In this document: positions 1 to 9,482 of the stretch, piece by piece
How the letters are laid out: every line of letters starts with the position of its first letter
Position numbering within the stretch: position 1 is the stretch's first letter
Assembly (NCBI GenBank): GCA_963800975.1
Contig: CAWDDB010000006.1
Span: 139,179-203,178 of the forward strand
Direction: 5' to 3'
DNA length: 64,000 bases
Origin: JALYGY01 sp963800975
GTDB taxonomy: Bacteria; Actinomycetota; Rubrobacteria; Rubrobacterales; Rubrobacteraceae
Notes under the pieces: model-generated
Seen by the model: the letters and a program-made list of their open reading frames with translations, nothing else
Told to the model about the DNA's origin: nothing
Database searches by the model: none
Made by a program: the position numbers and the translations under genes

Positions 1-1
1 G

Positions 2-1759
2 CTGGTCGGCGTCACGGGCGTGGTGGCGCAGGACTCTTCTGGGGAGGACGAGAAGGTCGTCCTCCGTATAGGTGACACCAACGACATCGACGGGTTTAAT
101 CCCTTCAAGGTCGTCGAGGTGCCCACCTATGAGGTCATGGACCTCACCTACGACCTGCTGGTGGACTTCTCCCCCAAGGACTCGAGCCCGGTGCCTGGCC
201 TGGCCGATTCCTGGGAGACCTCCGACGACGGCCTCACCTGGACGTTCCATCTCAACGAGGATGCGAAGTGGCACGACGGCAAACCCGTAACCTCCGAGGA
301 CGTCGCCTACACGTTCAATCGCATCCTGGACGAGGAGCAGGGCCTGTACATCGACTACGTCAGGCAGATCGAGAGCATCGAGACGCCCGACGAGCACACG
401 GTCGTGTTCAAGACCAGGGAGCCCTCGGTGCAGATGCTGACCATGTACGTCTATATCTTGCCCAAGCACATCTGGGAGAACGTGCCCGAGGAGGAGACCA
501 AGAGCTTCAAGAACGAGCCGGTGGTTGGGTCCGGTCCCTATCAGGCCATAGAGTGGAAGGAGGGCCAGTTCGCGCGCCTCGTGGCCAACCCCGACTACTT
601 CCGGGGCACTCCCAAGATCGACGAGATCATCTTCCAGTTCTACGACAACGAGGACACCGCGGTGCAGGCCCTCAAGAACGGCGAGGTGGACTACGTCCAA
701 GGGATGCCCATCAACCTCTTCAAGTCGCTCGAGAATCAGGAGGGGATCGAGACCAATTCGGCCCCTGACGCCGGGTTGACCGAGCTTGGCTTCAACCTCT
801 ACGAGCCCACGCCCGAGGCGATAGAAGATTTTGGCGCGCCCGAGACCAGCTCCGGGAACCCTGCGCTGCTCGACCCGCTGGTGCGCGAGGCGATCAACTG
901 GGCCATCGACGAGGAGGCGCTTACCGAGAAGATCCTGCAGGGTGAGGGCATCCCCGGCACCACGATAGTCCCGCCGGTGCTTACCAAGTACCACCTCCAG
1001 CTCCCGGAGTCCGAGATCCAGGGCTTCGACATCGAGCGCTCCAAGGAGCTGCTGGCGGAAGCCGGGTGGGAGGACACCAACGGCGACGGGACCGTGGACA
1101 AGGACGGCGAGGAACTGCAGCTGCGGCTGTTCGTGCGCTCGGAGGACGCGGACGCATCGACCCAGGGCGAGTTCCTCGAAGACTGGTTCAAGCAGGCCGG
1201 GATCGGACTGGAGACCAAGGCCATGGGCGACACGGCCCTCACCGACACCATCTACGCCGCCGACTACGACATGTTCATCTGGGCGTGGGGTTCGGATGCG
1301 GATCCCGACTTCATCCTCTCTGTGCTCACCTGCGACCAGATAATGGGCTGGTCGGACACGTTCTGGTGCAACAGAGACTACTCCGACATGTACCAGGAGC
1401 AGAAAAGGCAGCTCGACCTGGACGAGCGGGCCGCCACCATAAAGGAGATGCAGCGCATCGCGTACGAGGACAACCCGTACGTGATCTTCTACTACGACAA
1501 CCAGCTCGAAGCGTGGCGGACCGACAAGTTCGAGGGCTGGACCAAGACCCCGACCCAAGCCGACCCCGGCCAGGTGGCATTCACCTTCACGAACGAGACC
1601 TACATGAACCTGCAGCCCCTGAGCGCTGGCGGCGCGGGTGGTGACGAAAGCGGCGGCACGTCCCCGCTGCTGTACGTCGGCCTCGGGATCGTCGCGATCG
1701 CGGTCATCGCCGGGATCGTCGTATTCCTCAGGCGGGGGAGCGCGGAGGACAGGGCCTGA
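2..1759 (+). CDS. Peptide-type ABC transporter substrate-binding protein, 5' end missing
   Basis: Extracellular receptor of a dipeptide/oligopeptide-type ABC importer (SBP_bac_5 family) that hands ligand to the permeases encoded next. The frame is open from base 2 and reads LVGVTGVVAQ, which resembles the end of a signal peptide, so the real start lies left of the window. Family blocks visible are LADSWETSDDGLTWTFHL, KWHDGKPVTSEDVAYTFNR, a NPDYFRGTPKIDEI segment and AINWAIDEEALTEKI. The C-terminus is odd: a Gly/Ser-rich linker is followed by one hydrophobic helix and a short basic tail (about the last 40 residues), so the receptor is probably held by a C-terminal membrane anchor as well as, or instead of, an N-terminal one. 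It is the first visible gene of a five-gene operon. Ligand (peptide, nickel or sugar) cannot be told from sequence. Confidence 0.93.
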   Translation: MVGVTGVVAQDSSGEDEKVVLRIGDTNDIDGFNPFKVVEVPTYEVMDLTYDLLVDFSPKDSSPVPGLADSWETSDDGLTWTFHLNEDAKWHDGKPVTSEDVAYTFNRILDEEQGLYIDYVRQIESIETPDEHTVVFKTREPSVQMLTMYVYILPKHIWENVPEEETKSFKNEPVVGSGPYQAIEWKEGQFARLVANPDYFRGTPKIDEIIFQFYDNEDTAVQALKNGEVDYVQGMPINLFKSLENQEGIETNSAPDAGLTELGFNLYEPTPEAIEDFGAPETSSGNPALLDPLVREAINWAIDEEALTEKILQGEGIPGTTIVPPVLTKYHLQLPESEIQGFDIERSKELLAEAGWEDTNGDGTVDKDGEELQLRLFVRSEDADASTQGEFLEDWFKQAGIGLETKAMGDTALTDTIYAADYDMFIWAWGSDADPDFILSVLTCDQIMGWSDTFWCNRDYSDMYQEQKRQLDLDERAATIKEMQRIAYEDNPYVIFYYDNQLEAWRTDKFEGWTKTPTQADPGQVAFTFTNETYMNLQPLSAGGAGGDESGGTSPLLYVGLGIVAIAVIAGIVVFLRRGSAEDRA

Positions 1760-1877
1760 TAGGGAGTACGGTTGTGATTACTTCGCAACGTTTTGCAGTT
1801 CGGGAGTCGGGTTTGCTTTTTGCCTACTCCCTGCTCCCGAACGCACAAGCGAGCCGAACCCTCCACCCGGTTTCGGT

Positions 1878-2855
1878 GTGAGTCGGGCGCGCTACGTCGG
1901 CGGAAAAGTGCTACAGGCCGCGGGCACGCTCGTGTTCGTGCTCGTGCTGAACTTCTTCCTCTTCCGCATCCTGCCAGGGGATCCCGAGCGCACGTTCATC
2001 CGGTTGCAGCGCATCTCGCCTTCACAGATAGACGAGGTCAAGAGGGAGTTCGGGCTTGACCGCCCCCTCTGGGTCCAGTTCTTCGACTACCTGGGCGACA
2101 CCGCGCGGGGCGAGTTCGGCATCTCGTATGTCTTCTCCCGGCCGGTCTCCGAGGTGATCGCAACCGCGCTGTGGCCGACGATCCTGCTCGTTGGCGTGGC
2201 CACCTTGGCGGCGACGGTGATCGGTACGCTCATGGGCATCTGGGGCGCGTGGCGCCGCGGTAGCTCAATCGACACCTCCCTGCTCGGCTTCGGCTTAGTC
2301 ACCTACGCGATGCCCGAGTTCTGGTTAGGGATGCTCCTGATCCTCGTCTTCGCGGTCGCCCTCGACTGGTTCCCAACCTCGTTCATGACCACCCCAGGGG
2401 TCGTCGACGCCTCGGCGGGGGCGCAGCTCGTGGACACGCTGGAGCACCTGTTCTTGCCTGCGCTCACCCTGGCGCTGGCCCTGATCGGGGAGTACGCCCT
2501 GATCATGCGCACCAGCGTCATGGAGGTGATGAACGAGGAGTACGTGACGACCGCCCGCGCCAAGGGGATGCGCGAAGCTCTCGTCCTGCGCAGGCACATC
2601 GTCCCCAACGCCCTGCTCCCCGTCGTGACGCTCGCCGCATTGAACCTCGGGTTCATCGTCTCCGGCGCCATCACCATCGAGACCGTGTTCTCGTGGCCTG
2701 GCCTCGGCCAGCTCACCTTCCGCGCCATCAACGGGGGACCCGACTACCCGCTGTTACAGGGGTTGTTCCTGCTGTTCTCGGTGGCGGTAATCCTGGCGAA
2801 CCTCGTGGCGGATCTGCTGCTCGGCCTGCTCGACCCCAGGATCGGGCGCGCGTGA
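1878..2855 (+). CDS. ABC transporter permease, DppB type
   Basis: First inner-membrane permease of the importer (BPD_transp_1 fold), about 325 residues, usual for DppB/OppB. It starts with a helix containing FVLVLNFFLFRILPGDP, has the typical QIDEVKREFGLDRPLWVQFF loop, and carries the ATPase-contacting EAA loop EYVTTARAKGMREALVLRRH. The frame is open further upstream, but GTG at 1878 gives the normal N-terminus. That start lies inside a sequence repeated at about 47.1 kb (both copies contain GTGAGTCGGGCGCG), so the first codons come from a repeat. The 118 bases between the receptor gene and this start hold the rest of that repeat. The 3' end overlaps the next permease by 4 bases. Confidence 0.93.
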   Translation: MSRARYVGGKVLQAAGTLVFVLVLNFFLFRILPGDPERTFIRLQRISPSQIDEVKREFGLDRPLWVQFFDYLGDTARGEFGISYVFSRPVSEVIATALWPTILLVGVATLAATVIGTLMGIWGAWRRGSSIDTSLLGFGLVTYAMPEFWLGMLLILVFAVALDWFPTSFMTTPGVVDASAGAQLVDTLEHLFLPALTLALALIGEYALIMRTSVMEVMNEEYVTTARAKGMREALVLRRHIVPNALLPVVTLAALNLGFIVSGAITIETVFSWPGLGQLTFRAINGGPDYPLLQGLFLLFSVAVILANLVADLLLGLLDPRIGRA

Positions 2856-3753
2856 GCACCCAGACGGCGCCAAGCGCCAGCTCGGTAAGACGCGCGCGAC
2901 GGGTGCGGGCGTTCAAGTCCTCGGCCAGGCTCTTTATGAGGAACAAGATGGGCGTGGTGGGGCTCGCGGTCCTGACCGTGTTCATCCTGCTCGCCATCTT
3001 CGCCGACGTGCTGGTCCCCCCGTCTAGCCTCTCCGTAACCAACGCGCCCGGCGCCCCCCTGGAGCCGCCTTCGGCCCAGTTCTGGCTCGGCACCGACGAA
3101 CTGGGGCGTTCGGTGCTCGGTCTCGTCATCCAGGGGTCCCAGATCTCCCTGCTCGTCGGTTTCCTCGCTACCGTGATCTCGATGTTGGTCGGCTCGCTTG
3201 TGGGGATCGTCGCTGGCTACCTCGGCGGCTGGGTCGAGGCCGTCCTGATGCGCTTTACCGACTGGTTTCTGGTCATACCTTTCTTTCCACTGGCAATAGT
3301 CCTCGCCGCCATACTGGGCCGGGGCCTGTTCGTGATCGCGTTCGTCATCGGGATCACCACCTGGCCTGGGACCGCGCGTGTCGTGCGCGCCCAGGTGCTC
3401 ACCCTCAAGGAACGCCCCTACGTCGAGCGCGCCAGGGCCCTCGGCGCGAGCAACAGCCAGATCGTCACCCGCCACGTCCTCCCCAACGTGTTCCCCCTCA
3501 TCTTCGCCAACACCACCCTGGTCGTGGCGGTCGCGATCCTCACCGAGGCTTCGCTCTCCTTCCTCGGGCTAGGCGACCCCTTCAGCATCTCCTGGGGCAG
3601 CATCCTGGAGTCCGCCTTCGCGGAGGGCGCGATCTCGCTCGGCGCCTGGTGGTACCTGATCCCGCCCGGCCTCTGCATAGTCCTCGTGGTGCTCGCGTTC
3701 ACGATGTGCGGCTACGCCTTCGACGAGATCCTGGACCCAAGGCTGCGAGACAG

Positions 3754-3757
<4 letters not shown>
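2852..3757 (+). CDS. ABC transporter permease, DppC type
   Basis: Second inner-membrane permease, about 301 residues, with the DppC/OppC N-terminal domain (FMRNKMGVVGLAVLTVFILL), the WLGTDELGRSVLGLVIQG signature that follows the first periplasmic segment, and the EAA loop RPYVERARALGASNSQIV. GTG at 2852 overlaps the TGA of the upstream permease (GTGA), so translation is probably coupled. The 3' end overlaps the ATPase gene as ATGA. It forms a heterodimeric channel with the preceding protein. Confidence 0.93.
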
Positions 3758-4745
<988 letters not shown>

Positions 4746-4749
<4 letters not shown>

Positions 4750-5783
4750 CGGAGGCCGAATTAAACGAGAACGCGCGGGCGCACGCCGCCGCGATCGAGG
4801 TAGAGGACCTCGAGGTCCGCTTCGCCGCCAGGCGACTGATAGGGGGCTCAAGTGGCGAGGTGCGGGCGGTTGACGGCGTCTCCTTCCACGTCGAGCCCGG
4901 CGAGGTCTTCTGCGTCGCCGGGGAGTCAGGCTGCGGCAAGACCACGCTGGGCCGCGCGCTGGTCGGTCTTGTGCGGCCCACGTCCGGGACCGTCTCCGTC
5001 TCGGGGCTCGACCTCGCGCGCCTCAAAGGCGCCGAGCTCAGGAAATTTCGCCGCAAGGTGCAGGTGGTCTTTCAGGACCCGATGGGCTCGCTCAACCCCC
5101 GTCAGAGCATCTACGAGGCGGTTGCCGAGGGCGTGCGCATCCACGGTCTGGAGGGCAACGAGACCGAGATCGTGAGCCGCGCCCTCTCGCGCGCGGGCCT
5201 GAGGCCGCCCGAGCGCTTCTTCCTCAGCTACCCGCACGAGCTCTCGGGCGGGCAGCGCCAGCGGGTCGTCATCGCGGCCGCGATCGCGCTCGAGCCCACG
5301 GTGCTCGTCGCCGACGAGCCCGTCTCCATGCTCGACGCCTCGGTGCGGGGCGAGATCCTCGAGCTCCTCGTCCGGCTGAAGGACGAGATCGGCATGACCC
5401 TCGTCCTGATCACGCACGACCTGGCCTTCGCCTGGGCGCTCGCCGACCGCGTCGCGATCATGTACCTGGGCAAGATAGCGGAGCTTGGCCCGACGGAGAC
5501 GGTCCTCACCGATCCCCTGCACCCGTACACACGCTCTCTCCTCGCCGTAACCCCCGAGGTGGGACGCCGTCAGGCCCAGCAGGTCCTCACCGGCGAGCCC
5601 CCTGACCCGGCCCAGATCCCGCCCGGCTGCCGCTTCCACCCCCGCTGCCCCCTCCTCCGCTCGAACGGCGCCGCTTCCCACGAAACCCGCTGCCGCGAAG
5701 ACATCCCGCTACTGCAAGAGCTTGCCCCAAACCACCTCGCGGCTTGCCACGTGGCCGCCGCCGGAGATTTGCCCAACCGCTGA
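4746..5783 (+). CDS. ABC transporter ATP-binding protein, DppF type
   Basis: Second ATPase, about 345 residues. Walker A GESGCGKTT is near residues 59-67, the signature LSGGQRQRV near 165, and Walker B LVADEPVSMLD near 187. The C-terminal extension contains PPGCRFHPRCPLL. The GTG start overlaps the stop of the DppD-type gene (GTGTGA), completing a tightly overlapped operon. It is followed by a hairpin (5830-5871) and a convergent gene, so it is probably the last gene of the operon. Confidence 0.94.
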
Positions 5784-5829
5784 TACGGGATCCTGGGCAA
5801 CGCCATCGAAGACCGTACACCCCACCCTT

Positions 5830-5871
5830 AGAGACGCCTTACCGGGCGAAGACGCCCCCCGGAGCGTCTCT
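5830..5871. terminator. Inverted repeat between convergent genes
   Basis: AGAGACGC at 5830-5837 and GCGTCTCT at 5864-5871 form a perfect 8 bp stem between the end of the ABC operon and the end of erm. No U-run follows, so a bidirectional terminator is an inference from position. The arms share TAGAGACG/CGTCTCTA with the palindrome at 42800-42827. Confidence 0.45.
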
Positions 5872-5930
5872 ACGGGCCATGCGCCTTGGCCGGACGGAAC
5901 CTCGATCGAACGTCACCCGCACCTCTCGTA

Positions 5931-6842
5931 TCACCTTCTCTGTTTCTCTCGCCTGACGTGACACCTGATCGTAGGCCAGAGGTCTCTTGGGACCGTCCGG
6001 ATCATGAAGTCGAAGACGCTCGCCCACTGGTGTACCGTGAGGCAGGAAGGGGGAACATCCAGTACGAACGCGTTGTCCCTCGCGAGCCGGCGCAGCTGGG
6101 TTCTGGTGAAAATAGGTCTGAGGGCCATACCCACGCAGTTCCCGCGCCCCGTGAACGCCTGACGCACGAGCGCGCGGAAGTGGAATCGGTGGCTCGGGTG
6201 CACGAGCGGCGGGCCGCGCTTGGACGCTACCATCAGGCAGGCGTCGACCTCGGGCTTCGGGTGGAAGGCGTCGGCCGGCAGGACGAGGCCCGCGCAGAAC
6301 GCATACCAGGGGCTCCAGTGCAGGGTCTTCAGGGTGGACGGGCTCGACCGCGCGTGCTTCCGGGCTACCTGCTTCTGCACCAGCAGGTGGGCCCTTTGCA
6401 GGGGGACTCCGGGATCATCCAGTAGCCGGTGCAGGATGGATGTGGTGGCGTGGAAGGGTATGTTCGCCACTACCTTGAAAGGCTCACCCGGGAGCTTCAC
6501 GCTCAGGGCGTCCCCCCGCACGATCTGGACGTTCTCATGCTCGGAGAAGCGCTCGCTCAGGTGGAGAGCCCAGAACGGATCGTACTCCACCGCTACCACG
6601 CGCCCGGATACCAGCGCGAGCTGGCGGGTAAGCATCCCGCCTCCGGCCCCGAGCTCCACCACGAGATCGTCCTTCCCTACGCCGGATTCGGCCACTATTC
6701 GTCTCGCGGCCCACGTCTCCCTCAGGAAGTTCTGACCCAGTTCTCTGCGGTTGTTGCGTTGTGAATTGGTCCGGTTCTTGCGACCGCGACCCGTACCGTG
6801 CTTCGCGGTTCGCTCGCCTCTTCGCGACATCCCGAGGATCAT
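5931..6842 (-). CDS. erm: 23S rRNA adenine N6-(di)methyltransferase, Erm family
   Basis: SAM-dependent methyltransferase expected to methylate A2058 of 23S rRNA and give macrolide-lincosamide-streptogramin B resistance. Landmarks are a very basic N-terminus (about residues 6-35), the LGQNFLR box at 35-41, SAM motif I VELGAGGG at 62-69, and the catalytic motif IV NIPFH at 127-131. The NFLR start and basic leader match Erm rather than housekeeping KsgA, whose catalytic motif is NLPY. Two starts are possible. ATG 6842 follows GGAGG with no spacing but overlaps the stop of a 13-codon upstream ORF (ATGA). ATG 6830 has a 12-base spacing from GGAGG. No transport or other resistance gene is adjacent. 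Confidence 0.9.
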   Translation of the reverse strand: MILGMSRRGERTAKHGTGRGRKNRTNSQRNNRRELGQNFLRETWAARRIVAESGVGKDDLVVELGAGGGMLTRQLALVSGRVVAVEYDPFWALHLSERFSEHENVQIVRGDALSVKLPGEPFKVVANIPFHATTSILHRLLDDPGVPLQRAHLLVQKQVARKHARSSPSTLKTLHWSPWYAFCAGLVLPADAFHPKPEVDACLMVASKRGPPLVHPSHRFHFRALVRQAFTGRGNCVGMALRPIFTRTQLRRLARDNAFVLDVPPSCLTVHQWASVFDFMIRTVPRDLWPTIRCHVRREKQRR

Positions 6843-6880
6843 CCTCCGATCTCCGCATGCGTTAGCCTGACGGATGGCAT
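6839..6880 (-). CDS. Candidate 13-residue leader ORF of erm
   Basis: A short ORF, MPSVRLTHAEIGG, ends in TGA that overlaps the first ATG of erm (ATGA). Inducible erm genes of other bacteria are controlled by stalling on short leader ORFs, and such an overlap would couple translation. No good ribosome-binding site is seen in front of it and the RLR stalling motif is not present, so this is a hypothesis only. Confidence 0.25.
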   Translation of the reverse strand: MPSVRLTHAEIGG

Positions 6881-7129
6881 GGGGAGGCCGGGCGGTCCCT
6901 TCGAAGACGCCGTAACCCGAGTTGGAGAGCTTTACGCGGACAGAGGCAGGAGAGAACCTACCCGAGAAACGCTAGCTGCTCGGAACGAGAAGCGCCCGGC
7001 CTAGTAGCCGCGCAGCCTGATGGCGCAGCCCTGCCCGGAGAAAAAGATGTTCGGAGATGCGTTTCCCATGCCCACAAACTACCACAGATCCGCCCCGTCG
7101 CGCCTCCCGAACCCCGAACGTGCGGCCGG
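6881..7129. other. Intergenic region between erm and the aminotransferase
   Basis: This divergent spacer should hold the erm promoter and transcript leader. Apart from the small leader ORF and the rightward promoter described separately, I see no convincing gene; overlapping short frames have no usable ribosome-binding sites. Confidence 0.4.
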
Positions 7130-7160
7130 TTGACAGGGTCCGTAGCTGTGTGTTTAGGAT
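7130..7160 (+). promoter_or_regulatory. Probable sigma-70 promoter of the aminotransferase gene
   Basis: TTGACA at 7130-7135 and TAGGAT at 7155-7160, with a 19-base spacer that is slightly long. A clear AGGAGG ribosome-binding site at 7201-7206 precedes the ATG at 7212. Confidence 0.5.
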
Positions 7161-7211
7161 GGTCGCACAACGAGACCGCCGTCGTGGCGGACGGTTGGAC
7201 AGGAGGGCAGG

Positions 7212-8531
7212 ATGGACGCCACGAACACAGGCTTCAACATCGAGACCGAAAGATCCCGAGAGCTCATGGAGCGCCTCGCCCGTTCCGTACCCGGCGGCAA
7301 CACGCGCTCGCTCGCCCACTTCCCGCCCTACCCGCTTGCGATCTCGCGCGGCTCCGGGTGCCGGATCTGGGACGTGGACGGCAACGAGTTCGTCGATCTG
7401 CTCAACAACTACACGGCCACGGTGCACGGCCACGCGGTGCCCGCCATAAACGAGGCGATTAGCCGCCAGGCGGCGCTGGGGACCGTGTTCCCGGCCCCGG
7501 CCGAGGCGCAGGCCGAGCTCGCCGAGCGGATCCTGGGGCGGGTGGCGTCGGCCAGGAAGGTGCGGTTCGCCAACTCCGGTACGGAGGCCGTGATGATGGC
7601 GGTGCGCGCCGCCCGGGCCTTTACCGGTCGCGAGAAGATCATCAAGACCGAAGGCGGCTACCACGGCATGTGGGAGCAGGTGCCGGCCTCCTGGCCCCGA
7701 GGCGCCGCGCACGAGCGCCGGACGGCGACGCCGCAAGGCGTCAGGGCGCTCGTGCGCATGGTCGACTACAACGACGTCGCTGACCTCGAGGCCGCCATGC
7801 GGGAAGATGGCGACGAGGTGGCGGCCATAATCCTGGAGCCGGTCACGGGGACCGGGGTCCTCACAGGGACGCCCGAGTACTTCGCGGCGGCGCGGCGCCT
7901 GGCCGACGAGCACGGGGCGCTGCTCATCTGCGACGAGATCATAACCCTCAGGCTCGCGCCGGGAGGCTACCAGGAGGTCCTCGGCGTCCGGCCCGACCTG
8001 ACGACGCTGGGCAAGATCATCGGCGGCGGCCTACCCGTCGGCGCCTTCGGCGGGCGCGAGGAGATCATGAGCCTCTTCGACCCCCGCCTCCCCGACCACC
8101 TCCACCACTCGGGCACCTTCAACGGCAACCTCGTGACCATGGCCGCGGGATGCGCGGCGCTCGATCTGCTTACTCGGGAAGAGATCGAACGCCTCAACGC
8201 CCTCGGCGAGCGCCTTGCCGAGGGCCTGCGCCGGATCTTCGCGCAGAACGAAGAGCTTGGCGCCGTCGTGAACAACCGCGGGTCCATGGTCCACGTCAAC
8301 TTCGAGTCCAAAGCCGAGGTCCGCACCTACTCCGACCTCAACCTTGGCAGCCCCGTGATGGCCGCCTTCCACCTCGCCGCGCTCGACGAGGGCCTCTACT
8401 TCGCGCCGCGCTGCTTCATGAACACCTCCACCGCTATGGATGAGCTGGTAATAGACGACGTGCTCGAGGCCTGCTCCCGCGCCATGGCACGCGTGGCCGG
8501 CCTCTTCGACCTCGCCAGGTTAGGCGGTTGA
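7212..8531 (+). CDS. Class III PLP-dependent aminotransferase, glutamate-1-semialdehyde aminomutase-like
   Basis: Fold-type I, class III PLP enzyme of 439 residues. Seen: the N-terminal RSVPGGNTRSLAHFPPYP block typical of GSA-aminomutase-like enzymes, the PLP-phosphate site NSGTEAVMMAVRAARAFTGR, the cofactor Asp in LLICDEI, and the Schiff-base lysine in LGKIIGGGLPVGAFGG (about residue 268). It is monocistronic with its own promoter and has no haem-biosynthesis neighbours, so a catabolic omega- or beta-amino acid transaminase is more likely than HemL. It starts at ATG 7212 behind AGGAGG. Amino donor and acceptor cannot be inferred. Confidence 0.88.
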   Translation: MDATNTGFNIETERSRELMERLARSVPGGNTRSLAHFPPYPLAISRGSGCRIWDVDGNEFVDLLNNYTATVHGHAVPAINEAISRQAALGTVFPAPAEAQAELAERILGRVASARKVRFANSGTEAVMMAVRAARAFTGREKIIKTEGGYHGMWEQVPASWPRGAAHERRTATPQGVRALVRMVDYNDVADLEAAMREDGDEVAAIILEPVTGTGVLTGTPEYFAAARRLADEHGALLICDEIITLRLAPGGYQEVLGVRPDLTTLGKIIGGGLPVGAFGGREEIMSLFDPRLPDHLHHSGTFNGNLVTMAAGCAALDLLTREEIERLNALGERLAEGLRRIFAQNEELGAVVNNRGSMVHVNFESKAEVRTYSDLNLGSPVMAAFHLAALDEGLYFAPRCFMNTSTAMDELVIDDVLEACSRAMARVAGLFDLARLGG

Positions 8532-8596
8532 CCCTGCCATAAGGTGACCAGGGTGCGCCCCTTTGACTTAGCGGCTGGTGTAACGGTAGCACGATA

Positions 8597-8620
8597 GTCG
8601 TGTACACTATACTCGTGTAC
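8597..8620 (+). promoter_or_regulatory. Promoter/operator of the toxin-antitoxin pair
   Basis: Two direct copies of TCGTGTAC (8598-8605 and 8613-8620) bracket a good -10 box TATACT at 8608-8613, and the first copy extends to the palindrome GTGTACAC. Antitoxin binding to the pair would cover the promoter, as expected for autoregulated VapBC-type operons. No clear -35 is seen. Confidence 0.5.
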
Positions 8621-8647
8621 AGAAGCCATGTCTGGGGGAGCCACGCG

Positions 8648-8869
8648 ATGAAGAACATCACTTTGAGTGCCGACGAGAGGTTGATCGAAGCCGCACGTGA
8701 GCGAGCACGGACTGAGCACACCACCTTGAACGAGCAGTTCCGGTTATGGCTAGCGGACTATGCGCGACGCGAGCAGCAGGCCGAGCGGGCGATGGCGGTG
8801 GTTCGGGAGCTACGCGGCAAGCTCCGTGTAGGACGCAAGTTAACCAGGGACGAGATGAATGAGCGCTGA
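8648..8869 (+). CDS. Antitoxin of a PIN-toxin pair
   Basis: About 73 residues. The start MKNITLSADERLIEAARERA is the typical ribbon-helix-helix N-terminus of VapB-like antitoxins, and the charged C-terminal half would wrap the toxin. ATG at 8648 follows GGGGGAG; an upstream in-frame ATG would place the N-terminus inside the operator and is rejected. It overlaps the toxin gene by 11 bases, with the antitoxin first as is usual. Confidence 0.82.
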   Translation: MKNITLSADERLIEAARERARTEHTTLNEQFRLWLADYARREQQAERAMAVVRELRGKLRVGRKLTRDEMNER

Positions 8870-9281
8870 GTTTTTCGTAGATACGAACCTATTCATCTAC
8901 CAGCTGGAAGCACTGGACGAGGGTAAGTTCGAGACAGCAGATCGGATAATTCGCCGAGGCATAGAGGACAAAAATGCCTGCATCAGCTTTCAGGTCGTGC
9001 AGGAGTGTTTGAACACTGCCTTGCGTAAAGCCGAGGTCCCCCTCACCACGGATCAGATGAGATCCTACATGGAAGCCGTCCTCAAGCCTTTGTACCGAGT
9101 CCCCGCCACGATCGCGCTCTACCACCGTGCGCTCGACGTTCAGGCCCGCTACCGCTACGGCTTCTACGACTCGCTCATCGTCGCCGCCGCCCTCGATGCC
9201 GGATGCACCCGGCTCTACAGCGAGGACCTGCAAGACGGGCAGCAAATCGAAAGCCTCACCATAGAGAACCCATTCGTTTGA
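8859..9281 (+). CDS. PIN-domain ribonuclease toxin, VapC-like
   Basis: 140 residues with PIN-domain acidic residues in order: FVDTN near the N-terminus, an Glu-containing central helix (VVQECLNTALRK), FYDSLIVAAAL with the third acidic residue, and YSEDLQDGQ at the end. PIN toxins are Mg-dependent RNases that cut tRNA or rRNA. Translation is coupled to the antitoxin by overlap. The standalone operon has no clear mobility genes nearby. Confidence 0.85.
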   Translation: MSAEFFVDTNLFIYQLEALDEGKFETADRIIRRGIEDKNACISFQVVQECLNTALRKAEVPLTTDQMRSYMEAVLKPLYRVPATIALYHRALDVQARYRYGFYDSLIVAAALDAGCTRLYSEDLQDGQQIESLTIENPFV

Positions 9282-9482
9282 ATTGTGAGTTTGGAAGTTG
9301 GAATGGTGAGTTGGGGTCTGGCTACAGGGGTACTCGAGTTTGCGTGGCGGGGTGAAAAGCTGCTCGGTTCTGGACCTTTTCGCTAACGTCGACGGCCTGT
9401 TACGAGGCGAACAGAATTACCCGGGCCAGGGTAGACGAATGACCTCGGGTTCCTCTGCTGTGGTGGTGAAGGGGACCATCGG
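9282..9482 (+). repeat. Spacer with decayed copy of the IVP-gene 5' region
   Basis: Contains an A/T-rich tract of the form TTGAATTGTGAGTTTGGAAG and then CTCGAGTTTGCGTGGCGGG...CTCGGTTCTGGACC, which aligns with TTCGAGTTTGCGCGGCGGG...GTCGGGTTCTGGAAC at 10619-10664. It is a degenerate duplicate of the start of the four-helix-bundle gene lying on the other side of the AbrB-like gene. No intact ORF is present. Confidence 0.55.

Noticed and set aside
7212..8531. Calling the aminotransferase hemL
   Set aside because: Family resemblance is clear, but there is no haem-biosynthesis context and GSA-like class III enzymes are functionally diverse.
8565..8600. tRNA gene (GCGGCTGGTGTAACGGTAGCAC looks like a D-arm)
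   Set aside because: No anticodon stem, T-arm or CCA-side acceptor follows; the sequence runs straight into the toxin-antitoxin operator.
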